From NCBI GenBank assembly GCA_029933125.1, contig JAOZOU010000001.1, positions 518,702 through 582,701 of the forward strand: DNA of 64,000 nucleotides, written 5' to 3'. Below are positions 18,441 through 27,398 of this stretch, in pieces (position 1 is the first letter of the stretch; every line of letters begins with the position of its first letter). Made by a program: the position numbers and the translations under genes. The DNA comes from a bacterium (GTDB lineage: Bacteria > Arandabacterota > Arandabacteria > Arandabacterales > Arandabacteraceae). The notes beneath the pieces are model-generated. The model was given only the letters and a program-made list of their open reading frames with translations, did no database searches and was not told where the DNA came from.

Positions 18441-19288
18441 TTCACCTCCGCAGCCTCAGCTGAGCGAATCAATCCAAGCAAGCGCATTGCGCGCGAGATC
18501 TCGCGAACGTCATGGACACGCACGATACTGGCACCTTTTAGGGCTCCAACTATGCATGCTGCAATGGTTGCTTCCAGGCGTTCCTCAGGTTCGAGTCCAA
18601 GCAACCTTCCGATGAAGGATTTTCTCGATGGCCCAATCAATATCGGAAAGCCCATATCAACAAATTCATTCAATCTTGCAAGTATCTCAATACATTGCCC
18701 AGCCGTCTTGGCGAATCCTATCCCGGGATCGATAATTATGGCTTCTGATCCTATGCCCTTGGATTTTGCCCATTCCACCCTCTTCAGGAGCTCATCCTTC
18801 ACCTCACGCACGACATCTCCGTAGGCGGTGTGGGACTGCATATCCTGGGGTGTCCCACGCATGTGCATGATGACAACAGGAACGCCGAATTCTCTAACCA
18901 CATCGGCCATTTCAGGATCAAACATCAGCCCACTCACATCATTTATCATGTGGGCACCAAGCTCGAGCATGGCTTTAGCAACACGTGACTTGCGCGTGTC
19001 AATCGAGATAGGGATCTCTGTTTCCTTAACAAGTCTTTCGACAACTGGGCGTATGCGCGCAATTTCATTTTCAAAGCTAACCGGCTGCGAACCAGGTCGC
19101 GTAGATTCCCCGCCCACATCAATTATGTCCGCACCGTCCTCGATCATCTCTTGAGCTCTCGCGAGAGCCTTCTCGGGATCGAAGTGATTTCCCCCATCCC
19201 AGAAGGAATCAGGGGTAACATTGAGGATACCCATAATCAGAGGGCGTTTCCCAGCATCAAGAACATGATTCTTTAGCCTAAGTTGCAT
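18437..19288 (-). CDS. folP: dihydropteroate synthase FolP
   Basis: Signature segments are IMGILNVTPDSFWDGG, DIIDVGGESTRPGS and IIDPGIGFAKT, all in their usual places in the TIM barrel. FolP condenses 6-hydroxymethyl-dihydropterin pyrophosphate with p-aminobenzoate to make dihydropteroate in folate synthesis; it is the sulfonamide target. The frame is open from 19345, but the ATG at 19288 has a GGGGA ribosome site and begins where the family begins. It lies 43 bases after folE, another folate gene, and overlaps cdaA downstream by four bases. Confidence 0.96.
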   Translation of the reverse strand: MQLRLKNHVLDAGKRPLIMGILNVTPDSFWDGGNHFDPEKALARAQEMIEDGADIIDVGGESTRPGSQPVSFENEIARIRPVVERLVKETEIPISIDTRKSRVAKAMLELGAHMINDVSGLMFDPEMADVVREFGVPVVIMHMRGTPQDMQSHTAYGDVVREVKDELLKRVEWAKSKGIGSEAIIIDPGIGFAKTAGQCIEILARLNEFVDMGFPILIGPSRKSFIGRLLGLEPEERLEATIAACIVGALKGASIVRVHDVREISRAMRLLGLIRSAEAAEVK

Positions 19289-19331
19289 AGCGATCCCCAG
19301 GTCAACTTTGAGGCGTAGTTTACCCTTTGCC

Positions 19332-19925
19332 TTAAGAAAGGACAAGGGCTTGCATGTCAGGCTTCCTGAAAGTGCCCCGTGCTTCCTTGGTAACTATCAT
19401 TGTTCCAGGCTTCTTCACACCCCTGATAGTCATGCAGAGATGCTCAGCCTCAACAATAACCAGCAAGCCAGCAGGCTTAAGAGTTTTCTCAACTACATCG
19501 GCAATCTGTGTTGTCAGGCGCTCCTGAATCTGAAGTCTATGGGCAAGAGCATTCACGGTCCTTACAATCTTGCTTATGCCTACGATACGCCTGCCACGAG
19601 GCGAGTAGCCAACAGTTACCTTGCCAATGAAGGGCAGGAGATGATGCTCACATATAGATACAAAGCGGATGTTCTTTATAACAACGAGATCCTGATTGGA
19701 TTCGCCAGTGATTGGCCTTAGGTAAGCACTCGGATTCTCCCACATTCCCGAGAGCACTTCTTCCCAGAGATCACAGACTCGGCGGGGGGTTTGAAGCAGT
19801 CCCTCTCTGGTGGGATCTTCACCGATTCCATCAAGCAAGAGCTTGATTGCTTTTTCAACCTTTGGCCTATCGAATGCTTTCTTGATGCTTTTGCTACTTT
19901 TTCTACTACGTCGCTTCGCTCCCAC
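19332..19925 (-). CDS. folE: GTP cyclohydrolase I FolE
   Basis: The protein shows the type-I GTP cyclohydrolase signature, including [15 protein letters not shown], the zinc region [10 protein letters not shown] and the second zinc Cys in EHLCMTIRG. It opens GTP to make 7,8-dihydroneopterin triphosphate, the first step to folate. Length is standard at 197 residues, with a Lys/Arg-rich N-terminal extension of about 20 residues. The GTG start lies inside the end of ftsH (20-base overlap), with a GGAAG ribosome site. folP follows directly, so the pair covers two folate steps. Confidence 0.96.
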   Translation of the reverse strand: MGAKRRSRKSSKSIKKAFDRPKVEKAIKLLLDGIGEDPTREGLLQTPRRVCDLWEEVLSGMWENPSAYLRPITGESNQDLVVIKNIRFVSICEHHLLPFIGKVTVGYSPRGRRIVGISKIVRTVNALAHRLQIQERLTTQIADVVEKTLKPAGLLVIVEAEHLCMTIRGVKKPGTMIVTKEARGTFRKPDMQALVLS

Positions 19926-21954
19926 TGGCTTCCAGTCCTACTTCCTTTGAAGGTGTTTTCCCAGCCTCTTCCTCGCCCTCGCCTCTGCCCTCCACCTGCA
20001 TCCCGCTTTTCCTGGGCTCAAGCCTTTCTCCCCTCAGCACCTTCTCGATTTGCTCTCTGTCAAGAATCTCCCTATCAAGCAAGGCCCTCGCCAGAGCGTT
20101 AAGTTTATCGATGTTATCATTTATTATCTTCGAAGCCCTACTCGATGCCTCATCCACTATCTTGCGTACTTCCTTGTCTATGAGAACAGCTGTCTGTTCG
20201 CTATAGTCACGATGCTGGGCAATTTCCCTACCCAGGAAAATTTGCTCCTCCTTTCTCCCGAAACTCAAAGGTCCAAGATCACTCATTCCCCACTCGCATA
20301 CCATCTTGCGAGCAATGTCCGATGCCTTATCAATGTCAGTTTTTGCACCTGTAGTAAGATCGTTGAAAATCGCTCTCTCAGCCTCACGACCCCCAAGCAG
20401 GACAGCTATTTCCGCCATGAGCATGCTGCGCGAGAAGTTGTGACGATCGTCGAGGGGTAGTTGTGAAGTCATGCCGAGTGCTCTACCCCTTGGTATGATA
20501 GTTACTTTATGAAGAGGATCGGCTTCAGGAACGAGACTTGCAACAAGAGCATGACCGGCTTCATGATATGCAACGCGCCGTCGCTCTTCATCGCTTAAGA
20601 GCAGACTCTTGCGTTCAGGTCCCATCATGACCTTATCCTTGGCTTCCTCAAAGTCTGCCATTGTTACCTGCTTGCGATTCCTTCTCGCTGCCAGCAGAGC
20701 TGCCTCGTTGACAATGTTCGCAAGATCCGCACCTGAAAGGCCCGGAGTACCCCGAGCAATAGTCCGAAGGTCAACATCATCCGCCAGCGGTATCTTGCGG
20801 GTATGAACCTTGAGTATGCCCTCCCGCCCATTAAGATCAGGCATGTCAACGACTATCTGGCGATCAAATCTCCCCGGCCGAAGCAGGGCTGGATCAAGTA
20901 CATCAGGTCTGTTGGTTGCAGCCAGGAGAATAACACCTTCATTGGATTCAAAGCCATCCATCTCAACGAGAAGCTGATTGAGCGTTTGCTCTCGCTCATC
21001 ATGACCACCACCAAGCCCGGCTCCGCGATGCCTACCAACTGCATCAATCTCATCTATGAAAATTATACACGGCGCATGCTTCTTACCCTGCTCGAAAAGA
21101 TCCCGCACACGCGCTGCTCCTACTCCAACAAACATCTCAACAAAATCCGATCCGCTGATACTGAAGAAAGGAACACCTGCTTCTCCTGCCACGGCCCGAG
21201 CAAGAAGCGTCTTGCCAGTACCTGGTGGGCCAAGCAGAAGAGCTCCTTTGGGGATGCGTCCACCGAGGCGCTGAAATTTCCGGGGATCCTTAAGGAATTC
21301 TATTATCTCCTGCAATTCTTCCTTGGCTTCATCAGCACCAGCGACATCCTCAAAGGTAACCTTGGGACGATCTCCAGTTATGAGCTTTGCTCTGCTCCTT
21401 CCGAATGAGAAGGCGCGATTGCCACCAGCCTCCATCTGTCTCATCAGAAGCACCATTATACCGATGAGGAAGAGAATGGGTAGCATCGTTGAAAGCAGGA
21501 AGCCACCCCAGTTGCTTTTCTCCCCCTTCGCCCCTATTTTTACGGTCTTATCAACTTCCCATATCTTCTCGGGAAGATCGGCATCCTCAGCTGTAAGCCA
21601 TGTCTTGAACTTCTTAACCTCGCGTGCCTGCCCGCTCTTATCACTGACGGTTATGGGTGTTTTGAATTCGCCGTGGACCTCGCGTTGATCGATTGTTACG
21701 CTTTCAAGGTTACCTTTGGCGATCTGGCGGTAGAAGTCTGAGTAAAGGATCTCGACTTCCCCAGCCTCACGATTCCAGAGGACGGATACAAGCAGAAGCG
21801 TTATAAGAAAGAGGGCTACCCAGATAAGTCCGCCTCGAAAGCCCCGTCGCTCAGGAACCATCTTCTGGTTACGCTTGTATGGGCGCTTGCCTCGGGACGA
21901 GGGAAGCTTGAGCTTGTCCTTGCGTTTGTCTTTAGTTGCCTTTTGCTCTGACAT
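19906..21954 (-). CDS. ftsH: ATP-dependent zinc metalloprotease FtsH
   Basis: The order is a basic N-terminal tail, a membrane helix, a periplasmic domain, a second membrane helix, an AAA ATPase with Walker A GPPGTGKT and Walker B IIFIDEID, the second region of homology ([17 protein letters not shown]), and the protease active site HEAGH (codons 20551-20565). FtsH extracts and degrades membrane proteins and short-lived regulators as a hexamer in the inner membrane. The tail after about residue 645 is acidic and low in complexity. The ATG at 21954 is preferred to a GTG nine bases upstream. It lies 17 bases after hpt and overlaps folE. Confidence 0.98.
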   Translation of the reverse strand: MSEQKATKDKRKDKLKLPSSRGKRPYKRNQKMVPERRGFRGGLIWVALFLITLLLVSVLWNREAGEVEILYSDFYRQIAKGNLESVTIDQREVHGEFKTPITVSDKSGQAREVKKFKTWLTAEDADLPEKIWEVDKTVKIGAKGEKSNWGGFLLSTMLPILFLIGIMVLLMRQMEAGGNRAFSFGRSRAKLITGDRPKVTFEDVAGADEAKEELQEIIEFLKDPRKFQRLGGRIPKGALLLGPPGTGKTLLARAVAGEAGVPFFSISGSDFVEMFVGVGAARVRDLFEQGKKHAPCIIFIDEIDAVGRHRGAGLGGGHDEREQTLNQLLVEMDGFESNEGVILLAATNRPDVLDPALLRPGRFDRQIVVDMPDLNGREGILKVHTRKIPLADDVDLRTIARGTPGLSGADLANIVNEAALLAARRNRKQVTMADFEEAKDKVMMGPERKSLLLSDEERRRVAYHEAGHALVASLVPEADPLHKVTIIPRGRALGMTSQLPLDDRHNFSRSMLMAEIAVLLGGREAERAIFNDLTTGAKTDIDKASDIARKMVCEWGMSDLGPLSFGRKEEQIFLGREIAQHRDYSEQTAVLIDKEVRKIVDEASSRASKIINDNIDKLNALARALLDREILDREQIEKVLRGERLEPRKSGMQVEGRGEGEEEAGKTPSKEVGLEASGSEAT

Positions 21955-21971
21955 GGTACCCACCAGCTACA

Positions 21972-22496
21972 TTAATCATCCGATTCGAGTATGGCAATGT
22001 AAGGAAGGTTTCTATATTTTTCGCCATAGTCGAGACCATAGCCAATTACAAATGCATCGGGGATTTCAAAACCAACATAGTCAAGTGGCACCTCGATGCG
22101 CCTTCTTGCTCTCTTATCCAGCAAGGTGCATATTCTCAAACTCCTGGGATGTCGAGCAAGAAGAATATGCCTGATATAGTCAAGTGTTAGTCCCGTATCA
22201 ACAATGTCTTCAACTATAATAACATCACGTCCCTCAATATTGATACTCAGATCTGCAAGAATGCGCACAACTCCAGATGATTCGGTTCCACCATCGTAGC
22301 TTGAGACTGACATGAAGTCGATTTCGTGCAATATGGTCAAGGATCTGACAAGATCAGAAAGAAAGATTATACCGCCTTTGAGAATGCTGACCAGTGTCGG
22401 GACCTTACCCTCATAGTCACGACTTATCTCCTCGCCAAGTTCCTGTACACGTTTTCTTATTTCCTCTTCCCCAATGAGAATCCTTCCAATCTTCAT
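21972..22496 (-). CDS. hpt: hypoxanthine phosphoribosyltransferase
   Basis: The PRPP-binding motif VIIVEDIVDTGLTL, the upstream VSSYDGGTESSG loop and VPTLVSILKGGIIF identify a purine salvage phosphoribosyltransferase of 174 residues. It converts hypoxanthine and guanine with PRPP to IMP and GMP in the cytoplasm. It overlaps the end of tilS by four bases; the tilS-hpt-ftsH order is widely conserved in bacteria. Confidence 0.96.
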   Translation of the reverse strand: MKIGRILIGEEEIRKRVQELGEEISRDYEGKVPTLVSILKGGIIFLSDLVRSLTILHEIDFMSVSSYDGGTESSGVVRILADLSINIEGRDVIIVEDIVDTGLTLDYIRHILLARHPRSLRICTLLDKRARRRIEVPLDYVGFEIPDAFVIGYGLDYGEKYRNLPYIAILESDD

Positions 22497-23896
22497 CGCC
22501 CTACCTCATCCTCCCTGCAAAACGTTATTTTCACGATTGTCTCGGTCTTTTCAGTTACCCGAGCACGGTCAGCTCTACGAACACCTGCCACCCAGATGAT
22601 GCCCTCGTTATCACAAATTATCGGTATCCTGGCACGCTCACTTACTGGAACTTTCTCATCGCTGAAAACGTCATGTATCTTCTTTGAGCCTGAAAGTCCG
22701 AAAGGGACGAATCTGTCACCTTCGCGCCAGCTTCTAGCAACAAGGGGAAGCTTGAGAGCACGAAAATCAAAATAAGCACTTTCACCACTCCGAAAAACCT
22801 CGCCAGTGCCGGGTCGCTCATCGAGAATCTCCACTTCAATAGTGCAGCTTGCTTCCTCGATGCGTGTCCTACCGGGAACGCTAAGTCTCACCTCATATGT
22901 ATCGGCAAGAGCAAGATCTCGCCCTATGACAATGCGATCGTACTCTTTAAGGGCAACGATTCCCGAGCCAATCTCAATCCTTGAACCTGATCTGGAATGT
23001 TCAGCCAGGTTCATGACAGCGTTAACAGCATCGAAACTTGCTACTTGCTCATCCTCTTCGTAGGACCGCAAAATGGCGTAGATTGTAAGCATCCTGACTA
23101 GTTGGGGAAGTGTCGTGAAGCCTTCAAGATCGACAATTGTTCTTGCGTCACGCTCCTTGCAGCACAATTGACGAGCCTGGGCTACTTGCTCACGGAAGTA
23201 TTCGTCAACCATGCTGAAGATATTGGCGGTGCGAGCAAGAGTTGCAATTATATTGGGATTGAACTCCTTCTCGATCAGGGGAATAAGTACCTGCCTGACT
23301 TTATTGCGCTCATAGCGGGTATCAAGATTGGAGCTATCAGTTCTGAACTCGAGACCTTTGGTGTTAAGATATTCCTCAATCTCGGTGCGAGTAGCCTCAA
23401 TGAGAGGCCTAACGATCATGCCTTCAATAGCAGGCCTTACACCGCTAAATCCTGCAAGACCAGCGCCTCTCATGATATTCAACAAAACAGTTTCTGCACG
23501 GTCATTGGCATTATGCCCGGTTGCGATCTTGGTTGCACCAACTGAAGTAGCAACCTCCTTAAGGAATGCATAGCGCATCTTACGGGCCGCAGCTTCAAGT
23601 GACATCTTGGATTGGCGAGCATAGGCAGGAACATCCACATGCTTGCTGGCAAGCGGTATGCTGATTTCGGAGCAGACTTTTCTCACAAAATCAAGATCCT
23701 CAAGTGATTCTTTTCCTCTTATTCCATGCTCAAGGTGGGCAGCATGAAGGGAAATACCATATATTGGCTTGAGCGAATTGAGGACATGGAGAAGAGCAAC
23801 AGAATCGGGTCCACCTGATAAAGCGACGACCACAACATCGCCAGATGTGAACATGTGATATTTCTGGATAGTTGCTCTGACTTTTCGAAGTAGCAT
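22493..23896 (-). CDS. tilS: tRNA(Ile)-lysidine synthase TilS
   Basis: The N-terminal ATP-pyrophosphatase motif VVALSGGPDSVALL, the GHNANDRAETVLLN segment and the GVRPAIEGMIVRPL segment are characteristic of TilS, which converts the wobble C of tRNA-Ile(CAU) to lysidine so that it reads AUA. The C-terminal half contains the substrate-binding domains, ending in the barrel with RSWREGDRFVPFG. Length, 467 residues, is normal. It heads a six-gene operon and lies 168 bases downstream of a tRNA gene with a CAU anticodon on the same strand. Confidence 0.96.
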   Translation of the reverse strand: MLLRKVRATIQKYHMFTSGDVVVVALSGGPDSVALLHVLNSLKPIYGISLHAAHLEHGIRGKESLEDLDFVRKVCSEISIPLASKHVDVPAYARQSKMSLEAAARKMRYAFLKEVATSVGATKIATGHNANDRAETVLLNIMRGAGLAGFSGVRPAIEGMIVRPLIEATRTEIEEYLNTKGLEFRTDSSNLDTRYERNKVRQVLIPLIEKEFNPNIIATLARTANIFSMVDEYFREQVAQARQLCCKERDARTIVDLEGFTTLPQLVRMLTIYAILRSYEEDEQVASFDAVNAVMNLAEHSRSGSRIEIGSGIVALKEYDRIVIGRDLALADTYEVRLSVPGRTRIEEASCTIEVEILDERPGTGEVFRSGESAYFDFRALKLPLVARSWREGDRFVPFGLSGSKKIHDVFSDEKVPVSERARIPIICDNEGIIWVAGVRRADRARVTEKTETIVKITFCREDEVGR

Positions 23897-24064
23897 CTTT
23901 AATCACACCCGCTTTCCCGGGATAGGTGACGGCAAGGATGGCCGATTAGCGCTACCTTTATTTGCACTGCCTATACACACCCCATCAAATGGATGTATAG
24001 CATGAACAACTCCAAAATCAGGTGTTGCCTTCTCAGGTCGGATTACCCTCTCAGATGAATAATC

Positions 24065-24141
24065 TGGTGGCGGTGCAGGGATTCGAACCCCGGACACAGA
24101 GATTATGATTCTCCTGCTCTGACCAGCTGAGCTACACCGCC
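24065..24141 (-). tRNA. tRNA-Met (CAU anticodon), CCA end encoded
   Basis: The minus strand folds as a complete cloverleaf of 77 bases: acceptor GGCGGTG pairing with CACCGCC, a GCTC/GAGC D stem, an anticodon stem GGAGA/TCTCT with loop ATCATAA (anticodon CAT), a TTCGAAT T loop, discriminator A and an encoded CCA. The form of the anticodon arm and the GTGTC variable loop is like elongator tRNA-Met. A CAU anticodon could also mark tRNA-Ile2, the TilS substrate, and tilS is the next gene, so that alternative should be kept in mind. Confidence 0.93.
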
Positions 24142-24191
24142 AATGAAAAGGCAGGAACCGCTTCCAATAACCAATCCTCGCCTTTTTTATG

Positions 24192-24220
24192 ATACTACGT
24201 GAGCCGATTTGATATGTCAA
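24192..24220 (-). promoter_or_regulatory. promoter of the tRNA gene
   Basis: On the minus strand TTGACA (24215-24220) and TAGTAT (24192-24197) are 17 bases apart, and the tRNA 5' end lies 50 bases past the -10 element. It may also feed into tilS, since no clear terminator separates them. Confidence 0.7.
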
Positions 24221-24336
24221 GAGCTAGCCCCAACCCCCGCCCGTCAGCTCAAAACCGCAGAGTAGGAGCCAAAATAATTCCACAAAACCGATAACAAGAT
24301 TCGGCTGGAAGGTGCAAAAATACTGCATAAAAATGG

Positions 24337-24366
24337 TTGACAAGCCAAACGAGGTTATGATAAGCT
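24337..24366 (+). promoter_or_regulatory. promoter of the cohesin-dockerin protein gene
   Basis: TTGACA (24337-24342) is followed 18 bases later by TAAGCT (24361-24366), with TGA just before it, an extended -10 arrangement also seen at 62139-62168. It implies a leader of about 215 bases before the start at 24592. Confidence 0.5.
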
Positions 24367-24591
24367 CTCCATCACTGGCGGGAGATCTCGCAGAGCCTGT
24401 TTGGTTTGAATTCTCGGAGGCGGGGGTTCTTTAAGGAAAGATCTTCACTCAGGAGTCCGAGCCAAGATTCGTAGAAAGGAGGTGAGTTGTTTTCACCCGC
24501 CACCTTGGCACGGATGCACTCTATCGCCCACGGACGGCAGCTCGGATAAGAAGAGTCGAAGACTATGTTTCCAGATTGGAGGGAGTGTCAA
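24367..24591 (+). other. long 5' leader of the cohesin-dockerin gene
   Basis: This probable leader contains a strong but unused-looking ribosome site (AAAGGAGGTGAG at 24475-24486) before a TTG that opens only a 20-codon frame. GGTGA (24481-24485) can pair with TCACC (24493-24497), hiding that site. I do not recognise a riboswitch class. Confidence 0.3.
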
Positions 24592-26358
24592 ATGAGTAAG
24601 CGACCCATTCTGCGTGCTTTCTTGGGTGCAGTCCTCATAAGCGTTGCTATGCTTATAGCAGGTTCGCAGGCAAGCGCTGATGACTGCATCCATCTCGACA
24701 TTGGTGACCTCATCGCCAATCCTGGTGAGGACGTCGATGTTCCTGTTTACATTTCAAATGTCACTGGCTGGAATGTGATGGCATTCCAGATGGAAATCTG
24801 CTGGTGTGAACTTCCAGTTGGGCTGCTTCAGTTTATTGAAGTGGTTCCTGGGGAAGTGATGATTAACTCCGGTTGGCCGCCACCCACCTTTGGCAGCTGT
24901 GGCCCAAACTGCGTTTCAGTCGCTGGTGCCGGCACTATGCCGCTGGTAGGTGAAGGTCCACTCTTCTACATCAGGTTCCACGTGAGTGCGAATGCCAAGC
25001 CTTGCATGTGCTGTGACATCTGGTTCACGAACGCAACTCTCTGGGATCCTGAGGTGCCGATGAATGTCTGCACCGAAGATGGCGGAGTTTGCATCGAGTC
25101 TTGTGAGGTTCATGGTCAGATAACTTACTGGAAGTGCTGCTATGATGATTGTGGTGAACCTTATCGGGTTAAGCCCCTCGATGGTGCATTCGTCCATCTG
25201 ATGGATTGCTGTGGATATCCCGTTGCAAGCCAGTACACAGATGATCAGGGCTGGTATCACTTTGAGTGCCTTGATCCAATCGATAACGATGGTTCCAAAT
25301 CGGTTTGTGGCTATTGTGTGGACGTGGACTTTTGCCCGATACCCAAGCGTTGCATAACGCCAATTGATGCTGCTCTGGTTCTCCAGTATGTTGTCTGCCT
25401 TGATAAGCTGGATGACTGTCCATTCCCTAACTGCGGTGGCATGATTTATCCGCAGCAGGTTGCAGCTGACGTGAACTGCAGTGGTTTGATTACAGCTCTC
25501 GATGCATCGCTCATCCTTCAGTACTTTGTGGGCTTGATCGATGTATTCCCGTGCCCGGACATGTGGGTGTTCTACCCTGATGGCTGCGGGAACTGCGTCA
25601 CCAGCTGCCCGGGTTACCTCGACTGGACTGGCGTGCTCAAGGGTGATGTTGATGGGTGCTTCCAGTGTAGGCAGGCTCTTGCCTTCGCAACTCCATCAGT
25701 CAAGGTTAAGTTTGGGAACCCGATGCACGCTGGAAACTATGTTGATGTACCCGTTAGGGTTAAGAATGCCTCGGATGTCATGGGCGTCGGGCTGGAGATC
25801 AATTATGATCAGCGGCTCTTCTCAGTGGTCTCAGTTGAGGCAACTGGCCTTGCCAGTGGCTTCATGACAGCCTACAATCCCAACTACGCTCCTGGCGTTC
25901 TCAGGATTGGAATGGCTGGCATGAGAAGCTTTGGCGGCAATGGCACAATCCTCAGGATCAGATTCGAGAAGCGCAGCCCGCTGGCACGTCTTGCTCTTGG
26001 GCATCTCTCAATTGCAGATGCCACGTTCAACGACATGCCCGCACAGATCCTGTCTTCAGAGAATACTCCTGAAGCTACACAGGTCTGGGCTGCACCGGTT
26101 GCTTCACCCAATCCGGCATCTGGCTCAACAGCCATTAGCTTCGGTACGGCTAAGGCAACCAGAGTCAACATCAGCATTTACAACGTCAATGGTCAGCTTG
26201 TTCAGACTCTGGTCGACGGCCAGGTTGAAGCTGGTACGCACAGCGTCACATGGGATGGTAAGGATCTTAACGGAAGCAGAGTCGCTCGTGGTGTCTACTT
26301 CTGTCGCATGAGTTCTGACAACTTTGGCGCCACCGAGAAGATTGTGCTTCTCCAGTAG
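24592..26358 (+). CDS. secreted cohesin-dockerin protein with FlgD-like sorting tail
   Basis: A signal peptide (about residues 1-29) is followed by a cohesin-like domain (about 33-170), a short CnaB/carboxypeptidase-regulatory-like segment (GAFVHLMDCC to WYHFECLD), a dockerin-type calcium repeat pair (ITPIDAALVLQYVV and ADVNCSGLITALDASLILQY), a second cohesin-like domain (about 365-490) and an 85-residue FlgD-like tail ending TEKIVLLQ. Cohesins bind dockerins, so having both in one chain suggests self-assembly into surface filaments or complexes; this is inference. The ATG at 24592 has a GGAGGG ribosome site, better than the ATG at 24565. A hairpin terminator follows at 26380-26410. Confidence 0.85.
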   Translation: MSKRPILRAFLGAVLISVAMLIAGSQASADDCIHLDIGDLIANPGEDVDVPVYISNVTGWNVMAFQMEICWCELPVGLLQFIEVVPGEVMINSGWPPPTFGSCGPNCVSVAGAGTMPLVGEGPLFYIRFHVSANAKPCMCCDIWFTNATLWDPEVPMNVCTEDGGVCIESCEVHGQITYWKCCYDDCGEPYRVKPLDGAFVHLMDCCGYPVASQYTDDQGWYHFECLDPIDNDGSKSVCGYCVDVDFCPIPKRCITPIDAALVLQYVVCLDKLDDCPFPNCGGMIYPQQVAADVNCSGLITALDASLILQYFVGLIDVFPCPDMWVFYPDGCGNCVTSCPGYLDWTGVLKGDVDGCFQCRQALAFATPSVKVKFGNPMHAGNYVDVPVRVKNASDVMGVGLEINYDQRLFSVVSVEATGLASGFMTAYNPNYAPGVLRIGMAGMRSFGGNGTILRIRFEKRSPLARLALGHLSIADATFNDMPAQILSSENTPEATQVWAAPVASPNPASGSTAISFGTAKATRVNISIYNVNGQLVQTLVDGQVEAGTHSVTWDGKDLNGSRVARGVYFCRMSSDNFGATEKIVLLQ

Positions 26359-26379
26359 TAACAACACCAGCTTTAGGGC

Positions 26380-26410
26380 TGAGGAGCACGCCAGTGCGGC
26401 GTGCTCCTCA
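26380..26410 (+). terminator. intrinsic-terminator-like hairpin
   Basis: A perfect 13-bp stem (26380-26392 with 26398-26410) closes a 5-base loop. Only a short pyrimidine run follows, not a full T tract. It lies 22 bases after the cohesin-dockerin stop and may reduce rather than end read-through to the next surface gene. Confidence 0.6.
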
Positions 26411-26432
26411 CGCTTTCTAAGAGGGGGATTGG

Positions 26433-27209
26433 ATGATGAGTAGGGTTGGAGTTGCTTATCTTTTGTGCTTCTTGCTTCTTCCAGGACTCACCCTGGCAGG
26501 CACAATTGAGCTTTCAGTTCCTGATACCTGTGCCTCGCAGGGAGATACTCTTTGGCTCCCAATCTATACCACAGATGTAACTGATTCAGGCGTCCTGGGA
26601 TATGATCTTGTACTCAAGTTCGATACTACAATGATTCTAATCGACAGCGTGACCTCAAACGGGACCATCTCTGAGATCTGGGGAGATTCATATCTTGTCT
26701 GGGCGGTGCTTGCAGGACAGGACACATTGAGAATTGCACATGCAGGCCTTGAACCCCTAGCGGGCTCTGGCATCCTCCTCAGGATCGGTATGCACATCCT
26801 TGAGGTGCCCGATGGCTCTTCAAGTGAGGTTAGTATTCCAAGAGCTAACATGAGAGATGACCCAACCAAGCCACCAACAATGACACATCCTGGATCCATT
26901 TTTGTCCCCTGTGGTGCTGGTGTTGAGGACGAGAAGCGTCAGAGCCAGCTCCTCAAGATTCACCGACTTGGACCGTCACATCTCAGGTGCTCTATCACAA
27001 ACGCAAAAGCAGGATTCGGTCCCTTAAGAATCTTCGACGTTCATGGTCACCTTGTGACTTCACTCACACCAGTCTATGGGAGCAATGACATCTCATATTC
27101 CTGGAAAGGGGTGAATGCCTCGCAACGTGCAGTTGCTGCAGGAGTCTATTTCTTTGAGATTGCCACATCTCAAAGAAGGTGGACAGGAAAGGTAGCAATA
27201 TTGAGATAG
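26433..27209 (+). CDS. secreted cohesin-like protein with FlgD-like sorting tail
   Basis: The 258-residue protein has a signal peptide ending near TLAG, one cohesin-like domain (IELSVPDTCASQGDTLWLPI, GVLGYDLVLKFD, LRIAHAGLEPLAGSGILL) over residues 23-155, a linker, and a C-terminal beta domain ending GKVAILR that matches type IX-type sorting tails (LRIFDVHGHLV, AAGVYFFEI). It is a smaller relative of the preceding gene product and probably joins the same surface assembly. The ribosome site is AGAGGGGG before ATG. Confidence 0.8.
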   Translation: MMSRVGVAYLLCFLLLPGLTLAGTIELSVPDTCASQGDTLWLPIYTTDVTDSGVLGYDLVLKFDTTMILIDSVTSNGTISEIWGDSYLVWAVLAGQDTLRIAHAGLEPLAGSGILLRIGMHILEVPDGSSSEVSIPRANMRDDPTKPPTMTHPGSIFVPCGAGVEDEKRQSQLLKIHRLGPSHLRCSITNAKAGFGPLRIFDVHGHLVTSLTPVYGSNDISYSWKGVNASQRAVAAGVYFFEIATSQRRWTGKVAILR

Positions 27210-27341
27210 TAAGCAAAACCACGGGCAAGATTCTGCACGTAAGATCACAGGGTAGAATTGTTTGTTCTGTGCGGCGGCTTGCCTGGTACAGTCCTTTCTC
27301 TGCTAGCCCCCTCAAGTTTCCACCCAATGCACCCTCTGTGC

Positions 27342-27371
27342 TTGACACATCCTACATAAGTGTCGTAACTT
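27342..27371 (+). promoter_or_regulatory. promoter of the DNRLRE-like gene
   Basis: TTGACA (27342-27347) and TAACTT (27366-27371) are 18 bases apart, 27 bases before the ATG at 27399. The -10 element is weak. Confidence 0.4.
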
Positions 27372-27398
27372 GAGTATGCTTATTGAGAAGAGGGAGCA

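Noticed and set aside
18135-18824. 229-codon frame on the plus strand
   Set aside because: It is antisense to cdaA and folP, both of which are certain, and its sequence has no protein-like features.
20803-21408. 201-codon frame on the plus strand
   Set aside because: It is antisense to the conserved ATPase domain of ftsH.
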